The notes under the pieces were generated by a model. The model saw nothing but the letters and a program-made list of their open reading frames with translations, searched no databases and was not told the origin of the DNA. From assembly GCF_013155375.1 (NCBI RefSeq), contig NZ_JABJQY010000004.1, positions 310,001 to 374,000 on the forward strand: a DNA stretch of 64,000 bases, read 5' to 3'. The position numbers and the translations under genes are program-made. The DNA comes from Nocardioides sp. zg-1308. Lineage in GTDB: Bacteria > Actinomycetota > Actinomycetes > Propionibacteriales > Nocardioidaceae. Position 1 is the stretch's first letter; each line of letters opens with the position of its first letter. This document shows positions 25,494-36,539 of this stretch, in pieces.

Positions 25494-26347
25494 AGGGCGT
25501 CCCACCGGACGCGGTCGCCGCGGACGACCGGGCCCTCTGCGCAGGCCCGGACGACACGGTCCACGCCGTCCTCCCCCACCACCGGCAGCGGGCAGCCGTG
25601 GCACAGCCCGGTGCCGCACGGCGTGTGCACCTCGACGGCGACCTGGCTCCACGCCCCGACCTGCTCGGCCGCGGACGCGGCGCTGCGGAGGACGTCGGTG
25701 GGGCCGGCGGCGTAGACGACGTCGGCCCGGCTGCGGCGGACCAGGTCGTCGAGGTGGTCGGCGGCCGTGCCGCGCTGCCCCACGGACCCGTCGGCGGTGA
25801 GCACGGTGACCGAGCGCACCGAGCGGCGGGCCTCGAGCGCGGAGAGCAGGTGCGCCTCGTCGGGGGCCGACACGACGAGCGACACGGCGCAGCCGCGCTC
25901 GCGCAGCCGCTCGGCGAGCGGGAACAGCGGTGCTGCGGCGTAGCCCTCGCCGACCAGCAGGCAGGACACCGCCTCCTTGGGCAGCGCGAACGGACGGCCC
26001 AGCGGCCCCGTGACGGCGACCTTCGTGCCGACCGGCTGGGCCGCCAGCCACGCGGTGCCGCTCCCCCGCACGTCGACGACGACGTCGAGCGTCGGTCCGA
26101 AGGCGCTGGAGGCGCGCACGCGGTGGATCCACAGGGCACGCCGGGCCACGTGGCCCTCCACGGTCACCGCCACGAAGCTGCCGGCGCGGAACCGCTCGGG
26201 GACCCCCGGCGCGGTGAGCGTGAGGTGGCGGTAGCCGCCGACCCGCTTGGTTGCGACCACCTCGCCGTCGACGTGGACCGGGCCGCGCGGCTCCGCCGGG
26301 CGCTCAGCCATCGCCGCCGTCATCGCCGCTGTCATCGACGCCGTCAT
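25490..26347 (-). CDS. PyrK-like dihydroorotate dehydrogenase electron transfer subunit
   Basis: A protein of up to 285 residues with a ferredoxin-reductase-like fold: an FAD-binding N-terminal barrel (AGSFVAVTVEG, RRALWIHR in place of RPxSI), an NAD-binding region (VSCLLVGEGYAAAPLFPLAERL), and a C-terminal [2Fe-2S] site. The cluster cysteines are in CGTGLCHGCPLP and a later Cys in VRACAEGP. It would pass electrons between NAD(H) and the adjacent PyrD-like protein. Four in-frame ATGs (26347, 26335, 26323, 26311) lie 12 bases apart, so the exact start is open. Confidence 0.85.
   Translation of the reverse strand: MTASMTAAMTAAMAERPAEPRGPVHVDGEVVATKRVGGYRHLTLTAPGVPERFRAGSFVAVTVEGHVARRALWIHRVRASSAFGPTLDVVVDVRGSGTAWLAAQPVGTKVAVTGPLGRPFALPKEAVSCLLVGEGYAAAPLFPLAERLRERGCAVSLVVSAPDEAHLLSALEARRSVRSVTVLTADGSVGQRGTAADHLDDLVRRSRADVVYAAGPTDVLRSAASAAEQVGAWSQVAVEVHTPCGTGLCHGCPLPVVGEDGVDRVVRACAEGPVVRGDRVRWDAL
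26309..26347 (-). repeat. 12-bp tandem repeat with four start codons
   Basis: A 12-base unit (ATGACNGCGGCG type on the minus strand) is repeated at the head of the pyrK-like gene, placing ATG codons at 26347, 26335, 26323 and 26311. It starts 5 bases after the pyrD stop. Slippage would change the number of starts without changing frame. Confidence 0.6.
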
Positions 26348-26352
26348 CGCGG

Positions 26353-27441
26353 TCAGGCATCCGCGGCGAGCCCCCGCACGATGCGTCGCGGCCAGAGCGG
26401 GCCCTCGTAGACGAAGGCGGTGTAGGCCTGGAGCAGGTCGGCGCCGGCGGCGAGGCGGCGGCGGGCGTCGTCGAGCGTCGTGATCCCCCCGACGCCGATG
26501 AGCGTCAGGTCGGGACCGACCCGGTCGCGCAGCATCCGCACCACGGCCTCGGAGCGGTGGGTCAGGGGGCGGCCGCTGAGGCCACCGGCGCCGGTGGCCT
26601 CGACCGTGTCCGCGCTGCTGGCCAGCCCGTCGCGGCTGATGGTCGTGTTGGTGGCGATGATCCCGTCGAGGCCGCTCGCGACGGCGAGGTCGGCGACGGC
26701 GAGGACGTCGTCGTCGCTGAGGTCTGGCGCGATCTTCACCAGCAGCGGGACCCGGTCGTGGGGCCGGACCTCGTCGGCGCGACGGCGTACGGCGGCGAGC
26801 AGGGGCTCGAGCTTCTCGACGGCCTGCAGGTCGCGCAGGCCGGGCGTGTTGGGCGAGGACACGTTGACGACGAGGTAGTCGGCGTGGGGGGCGAGCAGGC
26901 CGGCGGACTTCTCGTAGTCGCGCGCGGCCTCCTCCTCGGGGACGACCTTGGTCTTGCCGATGTTGACCCCGAGGATCGGGGGTGGCGCACCGGGAGACGT
27001 GGCGAACCCGTTGCGCCGGGCGGCCCGGCGGCTCCGCTCGTGGTGCGCGTCCCGCCAGGCGGTCAGGCGTCGGGCGACCACCTCGGCGCCGTCGTTGTTG
27101 AAGCCCATCCGGTTGACGATCGCGCGGTCGGCGGTCAGCCGGAAGAGCCGCGGGCGCGGGTTGCCCGGCTGCGCCTCGCCGGTGACCGTGCCGACCTCGA
27201 CGTGGCCGAAGCCCAACGCGGCGAGGCCGTCGATCCCCACGGCGTTCTTGTCGAAGCCCGCGGCCAGGCCGAGCGGGTGCGGGAACCGCAGGCCCATCGC
27301 GTGGACCGGGGCACCCGGCACCCGCACCGCGCGCCGGGTGAGCGGACCCGCGGCCCGGATCGCCCGGAACGCCGCGTGGTGGATGCGCTCGGGGTCGGCC
27401 CGCGTCAGGGCCTGCTCGAAGACGACGTCGTAGGGGCGCAC
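26353..27441 (-). CDS. pyrD: Quinone-dependent dihydroorotate dehydrogenase (class 2)
   Basis: A 362-residue membrane-associated flavoenzyme that oxidises dihydroorotate to orotate with quinone. The N-terminal helices that dock to the membrane ([25 protein letters not shown]) are present. The catalytic base is Ser in [15 protein letters not shown] (residues about 180-194), and [13 protein letters not shown] holds the FMN lysine. GTG start 3 bases after carB. This is the enzyme expected to serve pyrimidine synthesis, unlike the Cys-less class 1 protein downstream. Confidence 0.96.
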   Translation of the reverse strand: MRPYDVVFEQALTRADPERIHHAAFRAIRAAGPLTRRAVRVPGAPVHAMGLRFPHPLGLAAGFDKNAVGIDGLAALGFGHVEVGTVTGEAQPGNPRPRLFRLTADRAIVNRMGFNNDGAEVVARRLTAWRDAHHERSRRAARRNGFATSPGAPPPILGVNIGKTKVVPEEEAARDYEKSAGLLAPHADYLVVNVSSPNTPGLRDLQAVEKLEPLLAAVRRRADEVRPHDRVPLLVKIAPDLSDDDVLAVADLAVASGLDGIIATNTTISRDGLASSADTVEATGAGGLSGRPLTHRSEAVVRMLRDRVGPDLTLIGVGGITTLDDARRRLAAGADLLQAYTAFVYEGPLWPRRIVRGLAADA

Positions 27442-27444
27442 GAC

Positions 27445-30791
<3,347 letters not shown>

Positions 30792-30792
<1 letters not shown>

Positions 30793-32018
30793 CAGCGAGC
30801 TCCCTCGTGGTCGGTGCTGCGGTCGGTGTTGCGGTCGGTGCTGGTGCTGGTGCTGGTCCGGCCGGACGAGCCGGCCATCAGGTCGGTGAACCGGTCGAAG
30901 AGGTACGCCGCGTCGTGCGGGCCCGCCGCGGACTCCGGGTGGTACTGCACGGAGAACGCCGTGAGGTTGCCCTCGGCGTCGCGCAGCTCGAGGCCCTCGA
31001 CGACGTCGTCGTTGAGGCACACGTGGCTGACCGCGGCCTCCCCGAGCTCGGTCGTGGTCGTCCCGGTCAGCGGCGCGTCGACGGCGAACCCGTGGTTGTG
31101 CGAGGTCACCTCGACCTTGCCGGTCGTGCGGTCCATGACCGGCTGGTTGATGCCGCGGTGCCCGTACTTGAGCTTGTAGGTGCCGAACCCGAGCGCGCGG
31201 CCGAAGAGCTGGTTGCCGAAGCAGATCCCGAAGTAGGGGATCCCGGCGCGCAGCGCGTCCTGGAGCAGCTCGACCTGCCCGGTCGTCGCGGCGGGGTCGC
31301 CCGGCCCGTTGGAGAAGAACAGCCCGTCGGGGCCGACGGCCTGGACGTCCTCGAGGCTGGCCGTGGCGGGCAGCACGTGCACCTCGATGCCGCGCTCGCT
31401 CATCATGCGCGGGGTGTTGGCCTTGATGCCGAGGTCGACCGCCGCGACGGTGAAGCGCTTCTCGCCCTGCGCAGGCACGACGTAAACCGCGGGGGTGCTG
31501 ACCGCCTCGCTGAGGTTCGCACCGGCCATCTCGCCGGACTCCCGCACGCGGGCGAGCAGCCGGTCGACGTCGGTCTCGGTGGTGGAGATGCCGACCCGCA
31601 TCGCGCCGCGCTCGCGCAGGTGCCGGGTGAGGGCGCGGGTGTCGACGCCGCTGATCCCCACGACACCCTGGTCGCGCAGGTCGTCGGCGAGCGTCCGCAC
31701 GCTGCGCCAGCTCGACGGGACCCGGGCGGGGTCGCGCACGACGTAGCCGGCGACCCAGATGCGCGACGACTCGGTGTCCTCGTCGTTCATGCCGGTGTTG
31801 CCGACGTGCGGGGCCGTCATGACGACGACCTGGCGGTGGTAGCTGGGGTCGGTCAGCGTCTCCTGGTAGCCGGACATGCCGGTGGAGAAGACCGCTTCGC
31901 CGAAGGTCTCGCCCTCGGCGCCGAAGGACTCACCGCGGAAGACGCGGCCGTCCTCGAGGACCATCAGGGCCGGGACGGGCGGGGTCCGGTGGGGCAGATT
32001 CCGGGCAGGCGATGCCAT
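30792..32018 (-). CDS. carA: Carbamoyl-phosphate synthase small chain
   Basis: A 408-residue glutaminase subunit that delivers ammonia to CarB. The class I amidotransferase nucleophile is in [12 protein letters not shown] (Cys), with the His/Glu pair in VQYHPE. The N-terminal domain reads [17 protein letters not shown] and [14 protein letters not shown]. The ATG at 32018 is chosen because a full AAGGAGGT Shine-Dalgarno sequence stands 5 bases before it. This sequence lies directly after a PyrR-binding hairpin, so translation should fall when UMP is plentiful. Confidence 0.97.
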
Positions 32019-32023
32019 GCCGT

Positions 32024-32064
32024 ACCTCCTTCTCCGCCTCACGGGACGGATCGTTAAAGGATGT
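32024..32064 (-). promoter_or_regulatory. PyrR-binding RNA element of the carA operon
   Basis: The RNA contains UCCCGUGAGG flanked by UCCG/CGGA, matching the known PyrR loop UCCnGnGAGG. The AAGGAGGU ribosome site follows immediately. The 41-base block is identical, but for one base, to the leader of pyrR at 39357-39397. Position implies translational repression by PyrR with UMP, as described in Mycobacterium. Confidence 0.85.
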
Positions 32065-32078
32065 TCGAGCCGTCGCAG

Positions 32079-32084
32079 ACCCTA
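32079..32084 (-). promoter_or_regulatory. -10 hexamer of the carA operon
   Basis: TAGGGT lies 15 bases upstream of the PyrR element, at nearly the same distance as the TAGGGT before the pyrR element. The leader RNA would be about 55 to 60 bases. Confidence 0.5.
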
Positions 32085-32158
32085 CCAGCGGACCCGCCCC
32101 GCGACGGCATCCCGTCCACGAGCCGGCGGGCCCTGCGACCCCTCACCAGCGCCGGTCC

Positions 32159-33835
32159 TCACCAGGCCGTCAACGCCAGTGCGGACCCCTCCCAGCGCCG
32201 GCGCAGCCAGCGGTCGTGCGAGGCCAGCACGACGCCTCCCGGAGATGTGGCGAGCGCCTCCTCGAGCTCGCCGGCCAGCGCGAGGGACACGTGGTTGGTC
32301 GGCTCGTCGAGGAGCAGCAGGTCCGGTGCGGCCGCGATCGCCACCGCCAGGCCGAGGCGGCGTCGCTGGCCCACCGACAGGCTGCCGACCGGCGTGCGGT
32401 GGTCCCGCGGGTGCAGCAGGCCGAGGTCGCGCAGGGCGGGCGGGTCGAGGAGGTCACGCACCGCGGCGTCGTACGTCGCCCCGGCCGAGCGCGCCGGGTC
32501 GTCCACCTCCGGGTCCTGGGTGAGCTCGCGGACCGTGCGCGCGGAGACGTCGACCGAGCCGCCGGTGGGTGTGAGCCGGCCGGACAGCACCCCGAGGAGC
32601 GTCGACTTGCCCGAGCCGTTGGGGCCGGTCACCAGCAGGTGCTCCCCCGCCGCCAGGTCGAGCCGGGCCAGGCGCAACCGACCGCGCACCTCGGCGTCGC
32701 GGACCTGGACGAGGCGTCCGGTCGCCGCCGCGGTGAGGTCGCCGCGGAAGGACAGCGGCACGGGCGGCTTGCGCACCTGCTCGCGCTCGGCGACCTCGAG
32801 CCGGCGCTGCGCGTCCTTCTTGCGCCGGGCCAGCGCCTGCTCGACCCGCCCGCCCTTGAAGGAGTAGATGAACTTGTCGCCGTCACGGGGGCCGCGGTCG
32901 TGGGCGATGGCGCCGGTGCCGATCCGCGTCCCCTCGCGCAGCCGGGCGATCTCCTCCTGCTGCGCGGCCCACGTCTCCTCCCACCGCCGACGGGCGTCGG
33001 CCCGCGCGGCTTCGTACGCCGACCAGCCGCCGCCGAACCGACGCCCGCCCCTGCCGTCGGTGCCGAGGGCGCCGGCGTCGAGGTCGACGAGGTCGGTGCA
33101 CACGTCGTCCAGCAGCACGCGGTCGTGGCTGGCCAGGAGCACGACCCCGGGCAGGTCGCGCAGGAACGCGGTCAGCACCTCGACCGCGTCGTCGTCGAGG
33201 TGGTTGGTCGGCTCGTCCAGCAGCAGGCACGCCGGCCGCGACGTCATGATCGTCGCCAGCGCCAGCCGGGTGCGCTGGCCGCCCGACAGGGTGGCGACGA
33301 CGCGGTCCGGGTCGAGGCCGTCGAGCCCGATGCGGGCCGCGGCGAGCACCGCGCGCCGGTCGGCGTCCCAGGCGTCGTGCGCCACGGCGTGCTCCAGCGC
33401 CCGCTCGTACGCCGCGTCGCCCTCGGCCGTGCCGACGCGGCCGGCGGACCGCTCGACCTCGACGACGGCCGTCCGCAGCGGCTCGAGGGTCATCGCCAGC
33501 ACCTCCGCGACCGTGGCCGTGTCACGGAACGGCGGCTCCTGGCCGAGCAGCACGAGGTCGTCCGGCGCCGTGACCGTGCCGGTGACCCGGGCCCGGGCCG
33601 GGAGCCTGCCGGCGACGGCCCGCAGCAGGGTCGACTTGCCGACGCCGTTCTCGCCGACGAGCCCGATGCGCCGACCCGGCTGGGCCAGCAGGTCGACGTG
33701 GCTGAGCACCGCGCGGTCGGGATAGGCGACCGACAGCCCGCCGACGACGAGCGGCGCGAGGGTGCCGGAGGAGGGCGGGGCCGAGGTGGCCGAGGTGGCC
33801 GAGGTGGTGGAGGGGGTGGGATGGGTGGCAGGCAT
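32159..33835 (-). CDS. ABC-F family ATPase (ribosome protection type)
   Basis: A 558-residue soluble protein with two ABC domains and no membrane segment. Walker A: GENGVGKST (residues about 60-68) and GPNGSGKST (about 388-396). Signatures: LSGGQRTRLALA and LSVGQRRRLGLA. Walker B: LLLDEPTNH in both. The linker between them (about 275-365) is Arg-rich with a WEETWAAQQEEIARLREG helix. ABC-F proteins act on the ribosome; some displace macrolide, lincosamide or streptogramin drugs, others are housekeeping factors. The structured leader with a tiny ORF points to the antibiotic-responsive kind. The first 25 residues are S/T/A-rich and encoded by a short repeat. Confidence 0.9.
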   Translation of the reverse strand: MPATHPTPSTTSATSATSAPPSSGTLAPLVVGGLSVAYPDRAVLSHVDLLAQPGRRIGLVGENGVGKSTLLRAVAGRLPARARVTGTVTAPDDLVLLGQEPPFRDTATVAEVLAMTLEPLRTAVVEVERSAGRVGTAEGDAAYERALEHAVAHDAWDADRRAVLAAARIGLDGLDPDRVVATLSGGQRTRLALATIMTSRPACLLLDEPTNHLDDDAVEVLTAFLRDLPGVVLLASHDRVLLDDVCTDLVDLDAGALGTDGRGGRRFGGGWSAYEAARADARRRWEETWAAQQEEIARLREGTRIGTGAIAHDRGPRDGDKFIYSFKGGRVEQALARRKKDAQRRLEVAEREQVRKPPVPLSFRGDLTAAATGRLVQVRDAEVRGRLRLARLDLAAGEHLLVTGPNGSGKSTLLGVLSGRLTPTGGSVDVSARTVRELTQDPEVDDPARSAGATYDAAVRDLLDPPALRDLGLLHPRDHRTPVGSLSVGQRRRLGLAVAIAAAPDLLLLDEPTNHVSLALAGELEEALATSPGGVVLASHDRWLRRRWEGSALALTAW

Positions 33836-33931
33836 GCGGACGTCCTCGAGGGTCAGGGGAGGACTCGCCGGGCACCGGGCGCCGGAGGGGCGCCGCCGCG
33901 GTCGCGAGTCGGGTCAGTCCTGGATCCACAT
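33836..33931 (-). promoter_or_regulatory. Leader with competing hairpins upstream of the ABC-F gene
   Basis: Segment 33859-33868 (RNA GCGAGUCCUC) can pair with three others: AGGACU inside the leader ORF (33916-33921), GACUCGC (33904-33910), or GAGGAC (33842-33847), which is the ribosome site 6 bases before the ABC-F ATG. A GGCGCC/GGCGCC hairpin (33878-33894) lies between. Such mutually exclusive pairings are typical of ribosome-mediated attenuation before ABC-F and erm genes. Which state is ON is not decided here. Confidence 0.55.
33914..33931 (-). CDS. Putative 5-residue leader peptide MWIQD
   Basis: An ATG 10 bases after a TAGGCT hexamer opens a five-codon frame, MWIQD, ending in TGA. It stands 78 bases before the ABC-F start. 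Its last codons contain the AGGACT sequence that can pair with the anti-Shine-Dalgarno segment. Short leader ORFs that sense stalled ribosomes are known before ABC-F resistance genes; here the role is inferred from position and pairing only. Confidence 0.45.
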   Translation of the reverse strand: MWIQD

Positions 33932-33941
33932 GGTGCCCACC

Positions 33942-33971
33942 AGCCTAGGCGCCCTCCGGGCCGGCCGCCAA
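33942..33971 (-). promoter_or_regulatory. Promoter of the ABC-F transcript
   Basis: TTGGCG (33966-33971) and TAGGCT (33942-33947) are 18 bases apart on the minus strand. Transcription would start about 4 bases before the leader-peptide ATG. Confidence 0.5.
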
Positions 33972-34023
33972 CCGATTTCGACGCGCCCGGTTTCCCGGCG
34001 CTGCGACGGGGCAGCATCGCGTC

Positions 34024-34683
34024 ATGACGCACACGACGCCCCTCCGGTCCCGCCGCGCCACCTCCGGCGCTGCTCTCCTCTCCGCCTCCCTCACCTGCGC
34101 CCTGCTCGTGGGCGCGGCACCGTCGCACGCCGACGTGGTCCTCGACTGCATGGGCGGCTCGGTGACGGTGGCCGAGAGCACCGAGACGGTGACGATCACC
34201 GGCGTCTGCGTCGACGTGGTGGTGTCGGGCAGCAACACCTCGGTGACGATGCCGGCGGCCGCGAGCCTCACGGTCACCGGCGCCAACACAGACGTCGTGG
34301 CCAGCGGCCACCTCGGGACCGTGTCCGTCGCCGGCGGCAACAGCAGCGTCCGGGGCCCGAGCGCGGGCGACGTGACGCTGGCGAGGGGCAACGACTCCGC
34401 CGCCTTCACCGGCACGGTCGGGCGCGTGGAGCTGCGGGAGGGCAACGTCAGCCTCCGTGCGGACCGCACCGGTGACGTCCTGGTCAGGACGTCGAACGCG
34501 AGCCTGCGTGCCGGACGCGCGAACGCCGTGGTCGTCCGCGGCGCCAACAACAAGGTGCGGCTGACCCGGCTGCCCTCGCTCAGGGTGGTCGGTCCCAACA
34601 ACCTGGTGGTGGTGAGCGAGGGCCGGACGAAGGTGTCCGTCCGGGGCGCCAACAACCGCATCCGGGTCAACCGGGAGGCCTGA
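34024..34683 (+). CDS. Secreted DUF3060 protein
   Basis: A 219-residue exported protein with a signal peptide (hydrophobic core SGAALLSASLTCALLVG, likely cleavage after SHA at residue 36). The mature part consists of short repeats with N, G and V at regular places (GSNTSVTMPA, GANTDVVASG, GGNSSVRGPS, GANNKVRLTR, GPNNLVVVSE, GANNRIRVNR). This is the DUF3060 pattern, likely a right-handed beta-helix or solenoid. Two Cys (CMGG, GVCVD) may form a disulfide. Function is unknown. It is divergent from the ABC-F gene. Confidence 0.85.
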   Translation: MTHTTPLRSRRATSGAALLSASLTCALLVGAAPSHADVVLDCMGGSVTVAESTETVTITGVCVDVVVSGSNTSVTMPAAASLTVTGANTDVVASGHLGTVSVAGGNSSVRGPSAGDVTLARGNDSAAFTGTVGRVELREGNVSLRADRTGDVLVRTSNASLRAGRANAVVVRGANNKVRLTRLPSLRVVGPNNLVVVSEGRTKVSVRGANNRIRVNREA

Positions 34684-34696
34684 GGGCCGCCGGCGC

Positions 34697-35113
34697 TCAG
34701 CCCACGAAGATGCAGAACGGGTGACCCTCGGGGTCGGCGAGGACCCAGAGCGGCTCGTCCGGGTCGTCTGTGCGGTCGAGCAGGACGGTGGCACCGAGCG
34801 CGACCGCCCGGTCGTGCTGGGCGGCCAGCTCGGCGAGGTCGGTGACGGTGAGGTCGAGGTGCAGCTGCTGCGGCACGTCCTGGCTGGGCCAGGTGCTGCG
34901 GGGCTGCTCGGCGACCTGCTGGACGGCGAGGCAGCGCCGGCCGTCCGGGTGGGTGAGGACGAGCCAGTCGGCGTCGTCCGCCGCGGGGCCATCGGGAGGG
35001 ACCTCGTCGCCCGCTCGGTAGACCAGCCCGAGCAGCTCACGCCAGAACTCCGCCTCCCGGCGTACGTCCACGGCGTCGAGGACGGTGTGCAGCAGCCGGG
35101 GGTGCGCGGCCAT
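34697..35113 (-). CDS. VOC family protein
   Basis: A 138-residue glyoxalase/bleomycin-resistance-like protein with the pattern LLHTVLDAVDVRREAEFWRELLGL, then DWLVLTHPDGRRCLAVQQV, QLHLDLTVTD and DPEGHPFCIF at the end. VOC proteins bind metals or small ligands as dimers; this one cannot be assigned a substrate. The ATG shares a base with the stop of the upstream PPOX flavoprotein gene, so the two form a coupled operon. Confidence 0.85.
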   Translation of the reverse strand: MAAHPRLLHTVLDAVDVRREAEFWRELLGLVYRAGDEVPPDGPAADDADWLVLTHPDGRRCLAVQQVAEQPRSTWPSQDVPQQLHLDLTVTDLAELAAQHDRAVALGATVLLDRTDDPDEPLWVLADPEGHPFCIFVG

Positions 35114-35760
35114 CAGTAGAGGCCCCGGTCGTAGTTCTCCGGGCGGTAGTAGTCCTCCAGCTCGGCCAGCCCCTGGCCGGCGACCGGCTCCAGCTCGTGG
35201 GCGATCACCGCCCGGGCGGGCACCGCGTCGGGCGTCCACGACGCGGGCTCCCACAGCCGGGAGCGACGGAACGCCTTGGCGCAGTGGAAGAAGAGGGTCT
35301 CGACGTCCACGACGAGCGCCAGCACCGGTCGCCGGCCGCGCACGGCCATGTCGTCGAAGAACGGGGCGTCGGTCACCAGGCGACCGCGGCCGTTCACCCG
35401 CAGGGTGTCGCCGCGACCCGGCACCACGAAGAGCAGGCCGACGTGGGGGTTCTCGAGGAGGTTCCGGTAGCCGTCGACGCGGCGGTTGCCCGGGCGCTCC
35501 GCGATCGCGATCGTGGTGTCGTCGACGACGTGGACGAGCGAGCCCGCCGGGTCGCCCTTCGGGCTCGCGTCGCAGCGACCGGACGCGTCCGCGGTCGACA
35601 GGACGCAGAACGGCGAGGCGGCCAGCCACGCGCGGTCGATGTCGGTGAGGCGCGAGCGCTCCTTGGTGCGGGCCCGCTCCGCCGGCGTGCCGAGGAGCGC
35701 CTCGAGCTGCTCGGGAGTCGTGATCACGGACGGTGCCGGCGCGGATGCCTCGCTGCTCAT
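35113..35760 (-). CDS. FMN-dependent PPOX-type flavoprotein (MSMEG_1061-like)
   Basis: A 215-residue flavoprotein of the pyridoxamine 5'-phosphate oxidase fold. Key segments are WLAASPFCVLSTADASGRCDASPKGDP (in part: FCVLSTADASGRCDASPKG, residues about 49-67), IAERPGNRRVDGYRNLLENP (FMN contacts), and RVNGRGRLV. The late segment FFHCAKAFRRSRLWEP is typical of the MSMEG_1061 group, probably F420- or FMN-linked oxidoreductases. Substrate unknown. TAGCGT at 35769-35774 precedes the ATG by 8 bases. Confidence 0.85.
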   Translation of the reverse strand: MSSEASAPAPSVITTPEQLEALLGTPAERARTKERSRLTDIDRAWLAASPFCVLSTADASGRCDASPKGDPAGSLVHVVDDTTIAIAERPGNRRVDGYRNLLENPHVGLLFVVPGRGDTLRVNGRGRLVTDAPFFDDMAVRGRRPVLALVVDVETLFFHCAKAFRRSRLWEPASWTPDAVPARAVIAHELEPVAGQGLAELEDYYRPENYDRGLY

Positions 35761-35768
35761 GGACCACA

Positions 35769-35774
35769 ACGCTA
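35769..35774 (-). promoter_or_regulatory. -10 hexamer of the PPOX gene
   Basis: TAGCGT stands 8 bases before the ATG at 35760, consistent with a near-leaderless mRNA covering the PPOX-VOC pair. Confidence 0.4.
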
Positions 35775-35814
35775 CGCCCGGCAGCGGCGGTCCGGTCGGT
35801 GACAGGATGGCCGC

Positions 35815-36531
35815 ATGACGGCCTGGCTCCAGATCTTCCTCGACACGCCGGCCGACGAGGTCGAGCGCGCGGTCGCCTTCTGGTCGGCGGTCACCGGCTC
35901 GCAGCCGTCCGAGCGTCGCGGCGAGGACGGCCGGTTCCTCACGCTCGTGCCGGCGGCAGGGTCGGCGTACGTCAAGGTGCAGGCCGTGGCCGCACCGGCC
36001 GGCATCCACCTCGACCTCGACTCGCGCGACCGCCCGGCGGCCGTCGCCCGGGCGCGGGCGCTCGGGGCGACGCCGGCGTGGACCTACGAGGGCGTGGAGG
36101 TGATGCGCTCCCCCGGCGGCTTCACGTTCTGCCACACGCTCGTCGAGGGCGAGCCGGCGCTGGTGCGGGACGGCTCGACGATCCTCGACCAGGTCTGCCT
36201 CGACGTCCCGGACGCCCACTGGGAGTCGGAGGTCGCCTTCTGGCGCGACCTCACCGGACGCGAGCTGCAGCAGGCGACCGGACCCGGGTTCGCGCGGCTG
36301 GTGGCACCGGACCAGCCGCGGATCCTGCTGCAGCACCTCGGCGAGCCCGACGGACCCGTGCGGGCCCACCCCGACCTCGCCTCGGCCGACCGCGCCGGCG
36401 ACACCGAGCGCCACGTGGCGCTCGGTGCCCGGCTCGTTCGCGTGAACGACTTCTGGACGGTGCTGACCGCCCCGGGCGGACAGGTCTACTGCCTCACCGA
36501 CCGCGACCCGGCGACCGGCGTGGTCGGCTGA
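35815..36531 (+). CDS. Two-domain VOC family protein
   Basis: A 238-residue protein made of two glyoxalase-like domains. Each has the helix-strand start (ERAVAFWSAVTGSQPSER at about 17-34; ESEVAFWRDLTGRELQQ at about 139-155), a GIHLDLDS or RAHPDL/DLAS-type strand, and a closing GGFTFCHT or GGQVYCLT strand. It is probably a lyase or ligand-binding protein of unknown substrate. The stop is 8 bases from the convergent pyrC stop. Confidence 0.82.
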   Translation: MTAWLQIFLDTPADEVERAVAFWSAVTGSQPSERRGEDGRFLTLVPAAGSAYVKVQAVAAPAGIHLDLDSRDRPAAVARARALGATPAWTYEGVEVMRSPGGFTFCHTLVEGEPALVRDGSTILDQVCLDVPDAHWESEVAFWRDLTGRELQQATGPGFARLVAPDQPRILLQHLGEPDGPVRAHPDLASADRAGDTERHVALGARLVRVNDFWTVLTAPGGQVYCLTDRDPATGVVG

Positions 36532-36539
36532 GCGCGAGG

